64,000 bases of DNA from contig UCHD01000005.1 of NCBI GenBank assembly GCA_900472175.1, positions 372,001 through 436,000 of the forward strand, in the 5' to 3' direction. The notes below the pieces were generated by a model. It searched no databases and was not told the origin of the DNA. It worked only from the letters and a program-made list of their open reading frames with translations. This stretch comes from Hyphomicrobiales bacterium (GTDB taxonomy: Bacteria > Pseudomonadota > Alphaproteobacteria > Rhizobiales > Rhizobiaceae). The translations under genes and the position numbers were made by a program. This document shows positions 35,928 through 43,563 of this stretch, one piece after another. How positions within the stretch are numbered: position 1 is the stretch's first letter; each line of letters begins with the position of its first letter.

Positions 35928-36749
35928 ATGCGAAAAATAAATGTTTTTGCCGCCTCGGTCGGCCGCGAGTTCGGCAAATCGGCCGAGAATTATGGCGATA
36001 ACCTGATGGCAGACCTTCTTCGGGAGCTGTTTTCGTGCGAACCGGTCTATGTCGACGAATCCAGGGCCGAACTGCTTGGGGTCGGAAGTCTTCTGGACAT
36101 CTACTACAAGCGGCATCGCGCCGATAAGCTCGGTTTTCTGCGTAAACGCCCTTGGAGAACTCTGCATGTATGGGGGGCGGGCTTCATCAAATCCAACACC
36201 GAAGCGCTGTGGCCCCAGCGGCTGGTAATCTATGCAGTGCGCGGCGAACTGACCAAGGCAAGGGTGGCGCCTGGAAAGCCTGTGGCCCTGGGGGATCCGG
36301 CGCTCCTTCTACCGTTGATCTGGCCCAAGAAGGTGACCGCCACCTCGGAAGTGACGGTTATTCCTCATTTCGTCACGTATCAGAGTTTTGTCTCCCAATA
36401 CGCAGCGAGCTTGCCAAAACACTGGAGGATACTGAACCTGCTGGGCGATCCGAAACAGATCACCGATGACATCTCGTCTTCGGACTATATCGTTTCCAGC
36501 AGTTTGCACGGGCTCATCCTGGCGGATGCCTATGGTGTTCCATCATGCTGGATGGAGCCGCATGGCAAATTGAAGGGGGATGGTTTCAAGTTTATCGACT
36601 ATTTCAGCTGTCGTGGGACACCGATTGCCGGGCCGGTCGATTTTGAAGTGTTTCTCTCGGATTTCAAACGCGGCGTTCGCGCCGGTGCTGCATCGGTTCC
36701 GTCACCCGACAGAATCAATGCGCTTCTCAAGGCGTTCCCTTTTCAGTGA
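35928..36749 (+). CDS. Polysaccharide pyruvyl transferase family protein
   Basis: Protein of 273 residues related to PssM/ExoV-type ketal pyruvyltransferases, which add pyruvate to sugars of exopolysaccharide or LPS. NYGDNLMADLLRELF near the start, LHVWGAGFIKSN, VYAVRG-like VIYAVRGELTK, and the late block SDYIVSSSLHGLILADAYGVPSCWM are family features. It is downstream of glycosyltransferase paralogue B and probably cotranscribed. The acceptor glycan is unknown. Confidence 0.85.
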   Translation: MRKINVFAASVGREFGKSAENYGDNLMADLLRELFSCEPVYVDESRAELLGVGSLLDIYYKRHRADKLGFLRKRPWRTLHVWGAGFIKSNTEALWPQRLVIYAVRGELTKARVAPGKPVALGDPALLLPLIWPKKVTATSEVTVIPHFVTYQSFVSQYAASLPKHWRILNLLGDPKQITDDISSSDYIVSSSLHGLILADAYGVPSCWMEPHGKLKGDGFKFIDYFSCRGTPIAGPVDFEVFLSDFKRGVRAGAASVPSPDRINALLKAFPFQ

Positions 36750-36850
36750 ACCGCGCCAACGGGTCTCAACCGGTGTGTTCAGGACGTCGGGGATGACTGT
36801 TGCGATGCCTGACGCGAGCCGCTCCCTGGCGATGTTCCGGCATGATCGGC

Positions 36851-37783
36851 CTATGCGAACCTGAGGTTGGCGGACGCATTCATTTTGAATTGCCTCCACG
36901 TTCGGGTCATTGTGGTTTTACGGCGTGCATTGGCTTTGAGCTGCTGGATCTGAGTGCTGTTCAATTGCTGATGGTCGTAGGGCGCCCAAAGCTCTTCGAT
37001 GTCCTGCGCACTGGCCGTCCAGCGGCGTGGCGCGCATTCATAGAACCGGTAACGCTCATCGTTTTCGGGTAGAAGATCGATGTCTGGCCTCTGGCGCGGG
37101 TCAAGGACGCCGCAAAGCGGTACATGGATGATCCGGGCCTTCGATAGCCAGGCCGCAAGCCAGGAAAAGGTGCTGACAGCGATGGCAATTTGATGGGAGC
37201 GGCGCAATATTTCGAAATCGATCAGGGCGCCGCGGCTTGGCTGGAAGATCGAATTCGCATAACGCTGCCGGAGCTGCCGTGAATAGAAGTCATCGCCCAG
37301 CTGTCCCATGAACACCGGCTTTGCGCCGGATGTCTCTATAATCCGGTCGATGAACGATAGCGGTACGGGACCGTAGTCATGGTGTTTCTTGTCGAGGATT
37401 TCGGCCCCGCGAACGTTGAAGACGATGTGCTCAGGACCGTATCCCGCGGCATCGACCGTACCGGCGTCAAACACGGCGTCGTATCGTTGGCGCGCGCCGT
37501 AATTGCTCATCCTAAATCCAAGGCCACGCATGTCGAAATCGCGGACTTTCCCGGTCCGGATCAGGCGGGCCACCTGCGTGGCGTCGATGTAGTGCTGGCC
37601 ACGCAATACAAAGGGCCTGGGTGAGAAATCAGCCGGTACCGGAGCCCTGAGATTCCAGAAGGGAATATCGTGACCGAAGATTTCCATTCCCCCGGCCTGA
37701 TCGCGGACGCTGAGCGCAAACATATATTGCAGCATCTGGTTGCCCATATTGCCCAATGGACGGATCATCATTCGCGCGGTCAT
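36851..37783 (-). CDS. Glycosyltransferase family 11-like (fucosyltransferase-like) protein
   Basis: Protein of 310 residues. The start RPLGNMGNQMLQYMFAL matches the G(x)GNQ(x)FQY motif of GT11 alpha-1,2-fucosyltransferases and related NodZ-type enzymes, and the late AIAVSTFSWLAAWLS matches their SxSTFSWWAAWL motif. GDP-sugar transfer to a surface glycan is therefore likely, but the donor need not be fucose. I take the ATG at 37783; one at 37831 adds a nonconserved leader. It is followed on the same strand, 100 bp beyond its stop, by the convergent pyruvyltransferase gene. Confidence 0.75.
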   Translation of the reverse strand: MTARMMIRPLGNMGNQMLQYMFALSVRDQAGGMEIFGHDIPFWNLRAPVPADFSPRPFVLRGQHYIDATQVARLIRTGKVRDFDMRGLGFRMSNYGARQRYDAVFDAGTVDAAGYGPEHIVFNVRGAEILDKKHHDYGPVPLSFIDRIIETSGAKPVFMGQLGDDFYSRQLRQRYANSIFQPSRGALIDFEILRRSHQIAIAVSTFSWLAAWLSKARIIHVPLCGVLDPRQRPDIDLLPENDERYRFYECAPRRWTASAQDIEELWAPYDHQQLNSTQIQQLKANARRKTTMTRTWRQFKMNASANLRFA

Positions 37784-37988
37784 ATCAGCAGATTTTCTAT
37801 CTTGATGTTCCCGCTGCGTTACCACGCGCATTGGTGAATTCCATCAAAATCAACAGCTGTCCGCCAGCTTACCGTTAACCGCAACCGGCGTGGGTAACTA
37901 CAATGTCCAATAGAATGTTGGACCCAAGCTTAGAGCGCCGGTCCATCTACGCTCTATTCTGTCCGCGCTTGTTGTGATGACGCGCGGC

Positions 37989-38768
37989 TCATTTTCCATC
38001 GAGGCGGCGAAATTGCGTTTTCTTCACGAAGGCAATCAGTTTGTCCTGCATCAGGCGGTATTGCTTGGCAAAGCCGTAGTACCATTTTCTCTTGTTGGTC
38101 TTTCGTCCCCGTCCGGCACTGGCAAGGATCTGGCTTGCCGCATCCGTCGTCGTTACCGGCGGTGGCGTGAAGGAGTAACCGTGGCCGGTCCGCGTTAGCC
38201 AGTACCGGAAATAGTTGTCCACCGGGGCAAACATCTTCTGGTGCTGTTCGACGAAAAGCCGGGCGCCTTCGCGTGACCAGACGATCGCGCTCGTCGTCAT
38301 CGGAAAATAATGGGCGGCGACGAGTTCGCATTGATACCCACCGGTATCATAGCGGCCAAGGGGAGTGGCGATCTTGAGCTTGTTGTTGCCGATGTTGATC
38401 AGCAGCCATTCGGGGTCGATCGCGTCCAGATCGGCAAGAGCCCTGTCCAGGAGTTCTACCGGATTGCACAAGGGCAGCGCATCGTCTTCAAGCACGAGGG
38501 CATAGCTGGCGTCGGATTGCAGGAAGCGTGCCGCCACCTTCAGGTGGCTATGATAACAGCCGATTTCTCCGCCGACGAGGCTGCGGCCCATATAGCGCTC
38601 GGTGTGATCAGCGTCGTAATCGGCGACAGCCGACAGATCGAGACGCCGGCCGTCGACTGCGGAAATGCGCTCGAAGCCGATGCCATAACCGGCAAGCCGC
38701 TGGCTGATGGCATTCAGGCGGTCGTCGCTGCCATCAAGGTTGATGACGTAGGTGTCAAGCGATTGCAT
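37989..38768 (-). CDS. Glycosyltransferase family 25 protein
   Basis: LPS-type glycosyltransferase of 259 residues. The start TYVINLDGSDDRLNAISQRL and the block GEIGCYHSHLKVAARFL, followed by YALVLEDDALPL, are diagnostic of family 25. AAAGGG precedes the ATG at 38768. The C-terminus is basic (KKTQFRRLDGK), consistent with association to the inner face of the membrane. It lies upstream of the GT11-like gene on the minus strand, inside the LPS gene cluster. Confidence 0.9.
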   Translation of the reverse strand: MQSLDTYVINLDGSDDRLNAISQRLAGYGIGFERISAVDGRRLDLSAVADYDADHTERYMGRSLVGGEIGCYHSHLKVAARFLQSDASYALVLEDDALPLCNPVELLDRALADLDAIDPEWLLINIGNNKLKIATPLGRYDTGGYQCELVAAHYFPMTTSAIVWSREGARLFVEQHQKMFAPVDNYFRYWLTRTGHGYSFTPPPVTTTDAASQILASAGRGRKTNKRKWYYGFAKQYRLMQDKLIAFVKKTQFRRLDGK

Positions 38769-39110
38769 TTTTCCCTTTCTGGTGGAAGAGGCACGATAGC
38801 CGTTCACGCAGCCCGCTGTCTGTTTGGATTTCGCAATGATGTGTGCAGGTAGTCGATGGCATCTCTTCTTGCAAGATCGTGGTAGGACCGTTCATTCGAA
38901 GGTGGATACGGCCACGCTGCCGATTCTGGCGGATATGATGTTTGGTACAGGCTGCGCCGGACGTTGACCGGTGTGTGCGCACAAGTTTTCCGGGGCAACA
39001 GATGCGTTACACTTGTGTTGGTGCTTCAAGCGTAACATAAAGACGAAATTGCCTGCAGACACGGATTTCGTGTCAAAACGGGCGCAATGCACAATGCGGG
39101 ATAAAGACCA
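38769..39110. other. Divergent intergenic stretch in the LPS cluster
   Basis: No supported gene is seen between the GT25 and GT4 genes. It contains an imperfect inverted repeat, GTTACACTTG (39006-39015) against CAAGCGTAAC (39027-39036), about 75 bp before the GT4 start, and a TGTGCGCACA palindrome near 38973-38982. Both are possible regulator sites; no promoter was placed with confidence. Confidence 0.4.
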
Positions 39111-40133
39111 ATGCGGGTTCATCAGTATATTTTCGGCAAGGATGGCGGAGCGGAGAAATTCTTCGTGCATCTGGTCGGAGCATTGGCCCGGCGCGGCGTC
39201 GAGCAGACGGCTGTCATGCGCTGGAACCGCAGGTGGCGCGAGGATGTGGAGCCGCACGCGCGCGTCATCCAGAGCAATTTTCGTAATCTCTCGGCCGACC
39301 GCATTTTGTTGCCGATGAAGGTTCTGTCCCTGGCGCGCAAGGAAAAGGTGGATGCGATCATCTCTTGGTCGACTCGCGGCGCCCGCCTGATGCCTGCCTA
39401 TAATGGCGCTATCAAGCTGTCGCGGCTCGGTGACTATCCGACCCATCTCGGTTACTTCAAAAATACCGACATCCTGGTATGCAACACGCCCAGCATCGGC
39501 GATCACGTCCGTAAGCTGGGCTGGACGCGCGGCGTCGAGGTGATTTCGAATTTCACCGATACGACGGCGGTTGCTCCGATCGACCGGGCATCCGTCAACA
39601 CGCCCGAAGGCGTGCCGGTCGTCATGACGATGGGCCGGTTTGTCCGCCGCAAGCGCTTCCACCTTCTGATCGAGGCGATGGCCGCGGTTCCCGACGCCTA
39701 TCTGTGGATCGCTGGCGACGGCGAAGAACGCAGCAATATTGAGGCCGTTATCCGCGAGCACAAGCTGGAGAACCGTGTACGCCTGCTTGGCTGGCACAAG
39801 GACACGCGGCCGTTTGTTGCCGCCGCCGATATCTTCGTCATGCCATCCAGCCATGAGCCGCTCGGCAATGTCATTTTTGAAGCATGGGCACAGAACAAGC
39901 CGGTCATCTCGTCGCGCTCGGAAGGCCCGTCCTGGTTCGTGCGCGACGGCGAAAACGGCCTGTTGGTCGATATCGATGACGTCGCCGGCTATGCGCGCGC
40001 CATCAACCAGTTGATCGCTCAGCCGCAGCTGGCTGCAAGCATTGCCGAAGCCGGCCGCAACACTCTGGTCGGCCAGTTCTCCGAGGAGGCGGTGGCCAAC
40101 GCCTACATCGAATTGTTCAAGCGCAAGCCTTAG
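39111..40133 (+). CDS. lpsE: Glycosyltransferase family 4 (LpsE-like)
   Basis: GT-B-fold LPS-core glycosyltransferase of 340 residues. VHQYIFGKDGGAEKFFVHL opens the acceptor domain; the donor domain has VMTMGRFVRRKRFHLLIEA, DGEERSNIE, and the EX7E-type block MPSSHEPLGNVIFEAWAQNKPVISS. In S. meliloti lpsE lies beside lpsB; this gene is convergent with lpsB here and their stop codons overlap. The name lpsE rests on position and family, so it is less certain than the enzyme class. Confidence 0.85.
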   Translation: MRVHQYIFGKDGGAEKFFVHLVGALARRGVEQTAVMRWNRRWREDVEPHARVIQSNFRNLSADRILLPMKVLSLARKEKVDAIISWSTRGARLMPAYNGAIKLSRLGDYPTHLGYFKNTDILVCNTPSIGDHVRKLGWTRGVEVISNFTDTTAVAPIDRASVNTPEGVPVVMTMGRFVRRKRFHLLIEAMAAVPDAYLWIAGDGEERSNIEAVIREHKLENRVRLLGWHKDTRPFVAAADIFVMPSSHEPLGNVIFEAWAQNKPVISSRSEGPSWFVRDGENGLLVDIDDVAGYARAINQLIAQPQLAASIAEAGRNTLVGQFSEEAVANAYIELFKRKP

Positions 40134-41194
40134 CGCGCAGCCGAGAGAAGCTTTTCGTAGATTTCGCCGATCTTTTCTGCTTCGCCTCTGATGCTGAAGC
40201 TGGCTACGGCGCGCGAAAGGCCGCGTTCGCCGGCAAACTTTGCGCGTTCCGGATCGTCCATCAACGATGCCGCGGCTTCCGTCATGGCGGTCAGTTCGCT
40301 GGCCGGTATCAGGATGCCGGTCTCGTCTATTCCTGTGGTCAGAAGTTCGGAAAAGGCGCCGACATCGGTCGCGACCACCGGCACCTGCGTTGCCATAGCC
40401 TCCAGAGGTGTCAAGCCAAAACCTTCCCAGCGCTGCGGCGCGATGAACAGATCGAGCGCCCGGTACCAGTCCGGAATGTTGGTGTGTTCGCCGACGAACA
40501 GGATGCGCTCGGCAAGACCTGCCGATTTTACCCGTTCCTTCAGGTCGGTCTCGAACGCCTGATGCGACGGCGTGGCGCGGCCGGCGACGATGGCAATCCA
40601 GTCCGGCCGCTGCGGCAGGAGGCTGATCATGCTGTCGATGAAAAGGTCGGTGCCCTTCTGATGGCGGACCCGGCCGAAGCAACCGGCGATCTTCTTGTCT
40701 GCCGGCAGGCCAAGGGCTGCCTTCGCTGTGCCCTTGTCGTCCGCCGGAAAGAAGCGCTGCGTGTCGATGCCGTGCATGATTGTCGTGCTCGGCACCTCCA
40801 GATAGGCGGCCGTGCGGTTGCTGGTGGCGATCACGGCGTCCATCCGCCGGACGAGGAATTTGGTCCAGCCGGAATGCTTGCGCTGCGAGGCGGAGGTGAA
40901 GACGATCTTCAGCTTCATCCGGAGAATATCACGCAAGATAATGGCCGGCAGCATTTCGATGTTGCGGCGGGCATGCCAGACGCGCAGCGCCCGGTTTTTC
41001 GGACGGCCCCAGAGGCTGAGAAGAGCGGAATAGCCGATATGCGGCAGGTTTTCGGGCAGGCCGGGACCAAGCGCCGCGACCTTCTGGCCAAGCGCACACT
41101 GCACCGGGATCAGCTGAATGATCGTTGAGGTGACGCCGGAAAGGCGCTGCTTGAAGTTCGGAGCAATGATCTCGACATCGCTGATATTTTCCAC
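40130..41194 (-). CDS. lpsB: LPS-core glycosyltransferase LpsB/LpcC (family 4)
   Basis: GT4 mannosyltransferase-type enzyme of 354 residues acting on the LPS inner core at the cytoplasmic face of the membrane. IIAPNFKQRLSGVTSTIIQLIPVQ is a hallmark start of rhizobial LpsB/LpcC; the donor domain has CFGRVRHQKGTDLFIDSM and the EX7E block APQRWEGFGLTPLEAMATQVPVVATDVGAF. It follows greA by about 90 bp on the same strand, the same neighbourhood as in S. meliloti. Confidence 0.92.
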   Translation of the reverse strand: MENISDVEIIAPNFKQRLSGVTSTIIQLIPVQCALGQKVAALGPGLPENLPHIGYSALLSLWGRPKNRALRVWHARRNIEMLPAIILRDILRMKLKIVFTSASQRKHSGWTKFLVRRMDAVIATSNRTAAYLEVPSTTIMHGIDTQRFFPADDKGTAKAALGLPADKKIAGCFGRVRHQKGTDLFIDSMISLLPQRPDWIAIVAGRATPSHQAFETDLKERVKSAGLAERILFVGEHTNIPDWYRALDLFIAPQRWEGFGLTPLEAMATQVPVVATDVGAFSELLTTGIDETGILIPASELTAMTEAAASLMDDPERAKFAGERGLSRAVASFSIRGEAEKIGEIYEKLLSAAR

Positions 41195-41282
41195 GCTTGC
41201 CGCCTTTGTTCGTCATCTCATAGAAAAGCCCGGAGGCAGCTTGCGCGCCGTCCGGGCTCCTGAATGCACAGTCCGCCGGGGA

Positions 41283-41759
41283 TCAGCCCCAGTTGATCGC
41301 GAGGATCTCGTAGGCCTTCGAGCCGCCGGGGGCGACGACTTCGATCGAATCGCCGACTTCCTTGCCGATCAGGGCGCGGGCGATCGGCGAGGAGATCGAG
41401 ATGCGGCCCTGCTTCACGTCGGCTTCCTGGTCGCCGACGATCTGATAGGTCTTGTTCTCTTCAGTGTCTTCATCGATCAGCTTGACGGTGGCGCCGAACT
41501 TGATCTTCGAACCGGACATCTTCGACAGGTCGATGACTTCGGCGCGGGCGACGTAGTCCTCGACTTCGCCGATGCGGCCCTCATTGTGGCTCTGGGCTTC
41601 CTTGGCCGCGTGATATTCGGCGTTTTCCGAGAGGTCGCCATGGGCGCGCGCTTCGGAAATCGCTTCGATGATCCGCGGGCGCTCTTCCTGCTGACGCCAG
41701 CGCAGTTCTTCCTGCAACTTGGCGAATCCGCTTTGAGTCATCGGTACTTTTTCGACCAT
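41283..41759 (-). CDS. greA: Transcription elongation factor GreA
   Basis: Rescues backtracked RNA polymerase by stimulating transcript cleavage through the secondary channel. The 158-residue protein has the N-terminal coiled coil with acidic tip ([23 protein letters not shown]) and the C-terminal FKBP-like domain ([33 protein letters not shown]). The start [12 protein letters not shown] at 41759 follows AAGGAC. The leader carries a terminator-like hairpin, suggesting attenuation. lpsB is downstream on the same strand. Confidence 0.97.
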   Translation of the reverse strand: MVEKVPMTQSGFAKLQEELRWRQQEERPRIIEAISEARAHGDLSENAEYHAAKEAQSHNEGRIGEVEDYVARAEVIDLSKMSGSKIKFGATVKLIDEDTEENKTYQIVGDQEADVKQGRISISSPIARALIGKEVGDSIEVVAPGGSKAYEILAINWG

Positions 41760-41810
41760 TTCACTGTCCTTCATAGTCCATGCAACGCCCGCTCAGGCAG
41801 GCATCAGCAC

Positions 41811-41849
41811 AAAAGAAAACGGTCACCGGAGCGTTAACTCCGGAACCGT
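41811..41849 (-). promoter_or_regulatory. Terminator-like hairpin in the greA leader (candidate attenuator)
   Basis: On the minus strand ACGGTTCCGGAG pairs with CTCCGGTGACCGT around TTAACG and is followed by TTTTCTTTT. It sits 52 bp before the greA start codon and downstream of a CTATAA -10 element at 41875-41870, so a short leader RNA of about 50 nt could be released. E. coli greA has a comparable leader transcript (GraL). Confidence 0.6.
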
Positions 41850-41869
41850 CCGAAACATTTGAACGACAC

Positions 41870-41875
41870 TTATAG
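41870..41875 (-). promoter_or_regulatory. -10 element of the greA promoter
   Basis: CTATAA on the minus strand, about 110 bp upstream of the greA start. The -35 region (TGGCTT, 17 bases upstream) is weak. Confidence 0.4.
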
Positions 41876-42007
41876 CAGAAGGCGCGATGAAAAAGCCAGA
41901 TTATTCGGAGGCTGACATTGGCCGGAAAAGGCGCATCGCCTCGCAGAAATACGCTGAGGGAACAATCTGCAAGCATGGGCGCTGCCGCTTCAGCAAAAGG
42001 AGAAACA

Positions 42008-42076
42008 ATGCCCGATCCACCACTGGAACAGCTTGAAGACCGGCCCGAGCCCATCGAAAACCCTTCGGCGCGCTGA
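42008..42076 (+). CDS. Possible 22-residue small protein
   Basis: Short acidic, proline-rich open frame MPDPPLEQLEDRPEPIENPS... with a very good ribosome-binding site (AAAGGAG, five bases before ATG). An in-frame ATG at 41975 would make it 33 residues. It lies in the 400-bp gap between greA and the TetR gene. No family is recognised, and it may be chance. Confidence 0.3.
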   Translation: MPDPPLEQLEDRPEPIENPSAR

Positions 42077-42163
42077 CTGCTTGTATGTCGAGGGTGGCGA
42101 GGGCAGGGCTTTTCTTGAGCGGGTGCTGTGCGACTGCGCGGTGCTACCGATCGTCGGCGGTTA

Positions 42164-42763
42164 TTAGGTGTTACGGCCAACCATCGACAGGATGGTCTGG
42201 TAAAGCTCTTCTTCGGCCTGACCTGCCGTGATGTCGCCGGTCGCCGCGGCATAGGAGAGGGCTTCGGCCGCCCCGAGCATCGCCCAGAGACCGGCGGCTG
42301 CGATCGTGCCACCAGAGAAAGGCGCAAGAGCCGCCCGGCATTTTTGGGTGAAGGCCGTCTCGTATTCGCGCTTGATCTTTTCCAGTTCCGGAGAGCCGGC
42401 TAGGGCTGCGCTGACGCCGGGGATCTCGCGGCCCTGCTGTAGCACGCAGCCGATATAGGATGATGCAATCACCCGTGCCTTTCCGGCAAGGGTCGGTTCG
42501 CAGTCTTCCAGCGCCTTGTCCATCAGGGCCGTCTGGCGCGTATCGTATTGCCGGTAGAGCACGGCCAGCAGTCCCGGCCGCGTATTGAAATGATCGTAAA
42601 CGACCGGCTTCGTCACGCCTGCCTGCTCGGCGAGATAACCAAGCGTCAGCGCCTCCGTCCCCTCGGTGCGAACCACCCGCCATGCGACATCCAGCAACTG
42701 GCGAAGCCGCTCGTCGCGGGAGAGGCGGCGGCGCGTGGAGGGGGATTGATTTGTATTTTCCAT
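42164..42763 (-). CDS. TetR-family transcriptional regulator
   Basis: Repressor of 199 residues. RLRQLLDVAWRVVRTEGTEALTLGYLAEQAGVTKPVVYDHFNTRPGLLAVLYRQYD is the canonical N-terminal helix-turn-helix; the rest is a helical ligand domain. The ATG at 42763 is preferred because upstream in-frame starts run into the palindromic promoter region. It is divergent from an NAD(P)H oxidoreductase gene across 87 bp that contain an AGTAACTTACT palindrome, so it probably controls that gene and itself. Confidence 0.93.
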   Translation of the reverse strand: MENTNQSPSTRRRLSRDERLRQLLDVAWRVVRTEGTEALTLGYLAEQAGVTKPVVYDHFNTRPGLLAVLYRQYDTRQTALMDKALEDCEPTLAGKARVIASSYIGCVLQQGREIPGVSAALAGSPELEKIKREYETAFTQKCRAALAPFSGGTIAAAGLWAMLGAAEALSYAAATGDITAGQAEEELYQTILSMVGRNT

Positions 42764-42786
42764 GCTTGACATCGTTATGTACCAAA

Positions 42787-42797
42787 AGTAACTTACT
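42787..42797. promoter_or_regulatory. Candidate TetR operator
   Basis: AGTAACTTACT is an 11-bp palindrome centred between the divergent TetR and oxidoreductase genes, set in AT-rich promoter-like sequence with repeated AAAAGT blocks. Confidence 0.5.
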
Positions 42798-42850
42798 AAA
42801 AGTATATAACATGCGGCGTTCGCCCGCAACGGCTAGCAGGAGTTTTCGGC

Positions 42851-43468
42851 ATGCATGCGCTTATTGTCGTCGCCCATCCCGACCAGGGGTCTCTCACTCA
42901 CAGCGTTGCCCGCACTCTGGGGGAAGGGGTAGCCGAGCCGGATGGCGGCCATACCTTCGAAATCGCCGATCTTTCGGCCGAGGGGTTTCAGCCGGAGTTT
43001 ACGGTGACCGACCTTGATGTTCACCGCAGGGAGGTGCCGATCCCCGCGGATATCGTTGCCGAACAGGCTCGGATCGACCGTGCCGATGCACTCGTGCTGG
43101 TCTTTCCCGTCCACTGGTGGTCGATGCCGGCTCTGCTCAAAGGATGGGTGGACCGGGTGTTCTCCAACGGCTGGGCCTATGATGAAGGCCCGGATATCAA
43201 GTCGGTGAAGCGGTTGCGCCATCTCAATGTCCACCTTGTCGGCCTTGGCGGCGCTGGCGCATCGACGTATGAGCGGCACGGTTATCGTAACGCGATGAAG
43301 ACCCAGATCGATCACGGCATCTTCGATTATTGCGGCGCCCGCGTGGTGACGTCTGAACTCCTGCTTGGATCGGAAGCCGCAGAGGTTGCCCAGCATTTCG
43401 ACACCGTGCGTGCGATCGGCCGGGATCTCTTCGACATCAGAGCCAATGCGGTGACCGAGGCAGCGTGA
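42851..43468 (+). CDS. NAD(P)H-dependent oxidoreductase (flavodoxin-like, NQO1/MdaB type)
   Basis: Flavoprotein quinone or electrophile reductase of 205 residues. MHALIVVAHPDQGSLTHSVARTL is the FMN/FAD phosphate-binding start, VLVFPVHWWSMPALLKGWVDRVFSNGWAY is the signature middle, and LVGLGGAGASTYERHGY follows. Two-electron reduction of quinones is the family activity; the substrate is not known. It is divergent from a TetR gene and precedes an MFS pump by 95 bp, suggesting a small detoxification module. Confidence 0.92.
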   Translation: MHALIVVAHPDQGSLTHSVARTLGEGVAEPDGGHTFEIADLSAEGFQPEFTVTDLDVHRREVPIPADIVAEQARIDRADALVLVFPVHWWSMPALLKGWVDRVFSNGWAYDEGPDIKSVKRLRHLNVHLVGLGGAGASTYERHGYRNAMKTQIDHGIFDYCGARVVTSELLLGSEAAEVAQHFDTVRAIGRDLFDIRANAVTEAA

Positions 43469-43563
43469 TGCCGTGAAAAAAAGCCGGCCGCGGCGAAAAA
43501 TAGGGCTTTACCTCAATAGCGCTTGAGGTTGTATCAGTCTTGCTCCCTACTGGAGATGGAAGC

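Noticed and set aside
38892-40682. A long leftward open frame of about 600 codons opposite the lpsE-like gene
   Set aside because: It is antisense to an intact glycosyltransferase with clear motifs. GC-rich codon use leaves the opposite strand open by chance.
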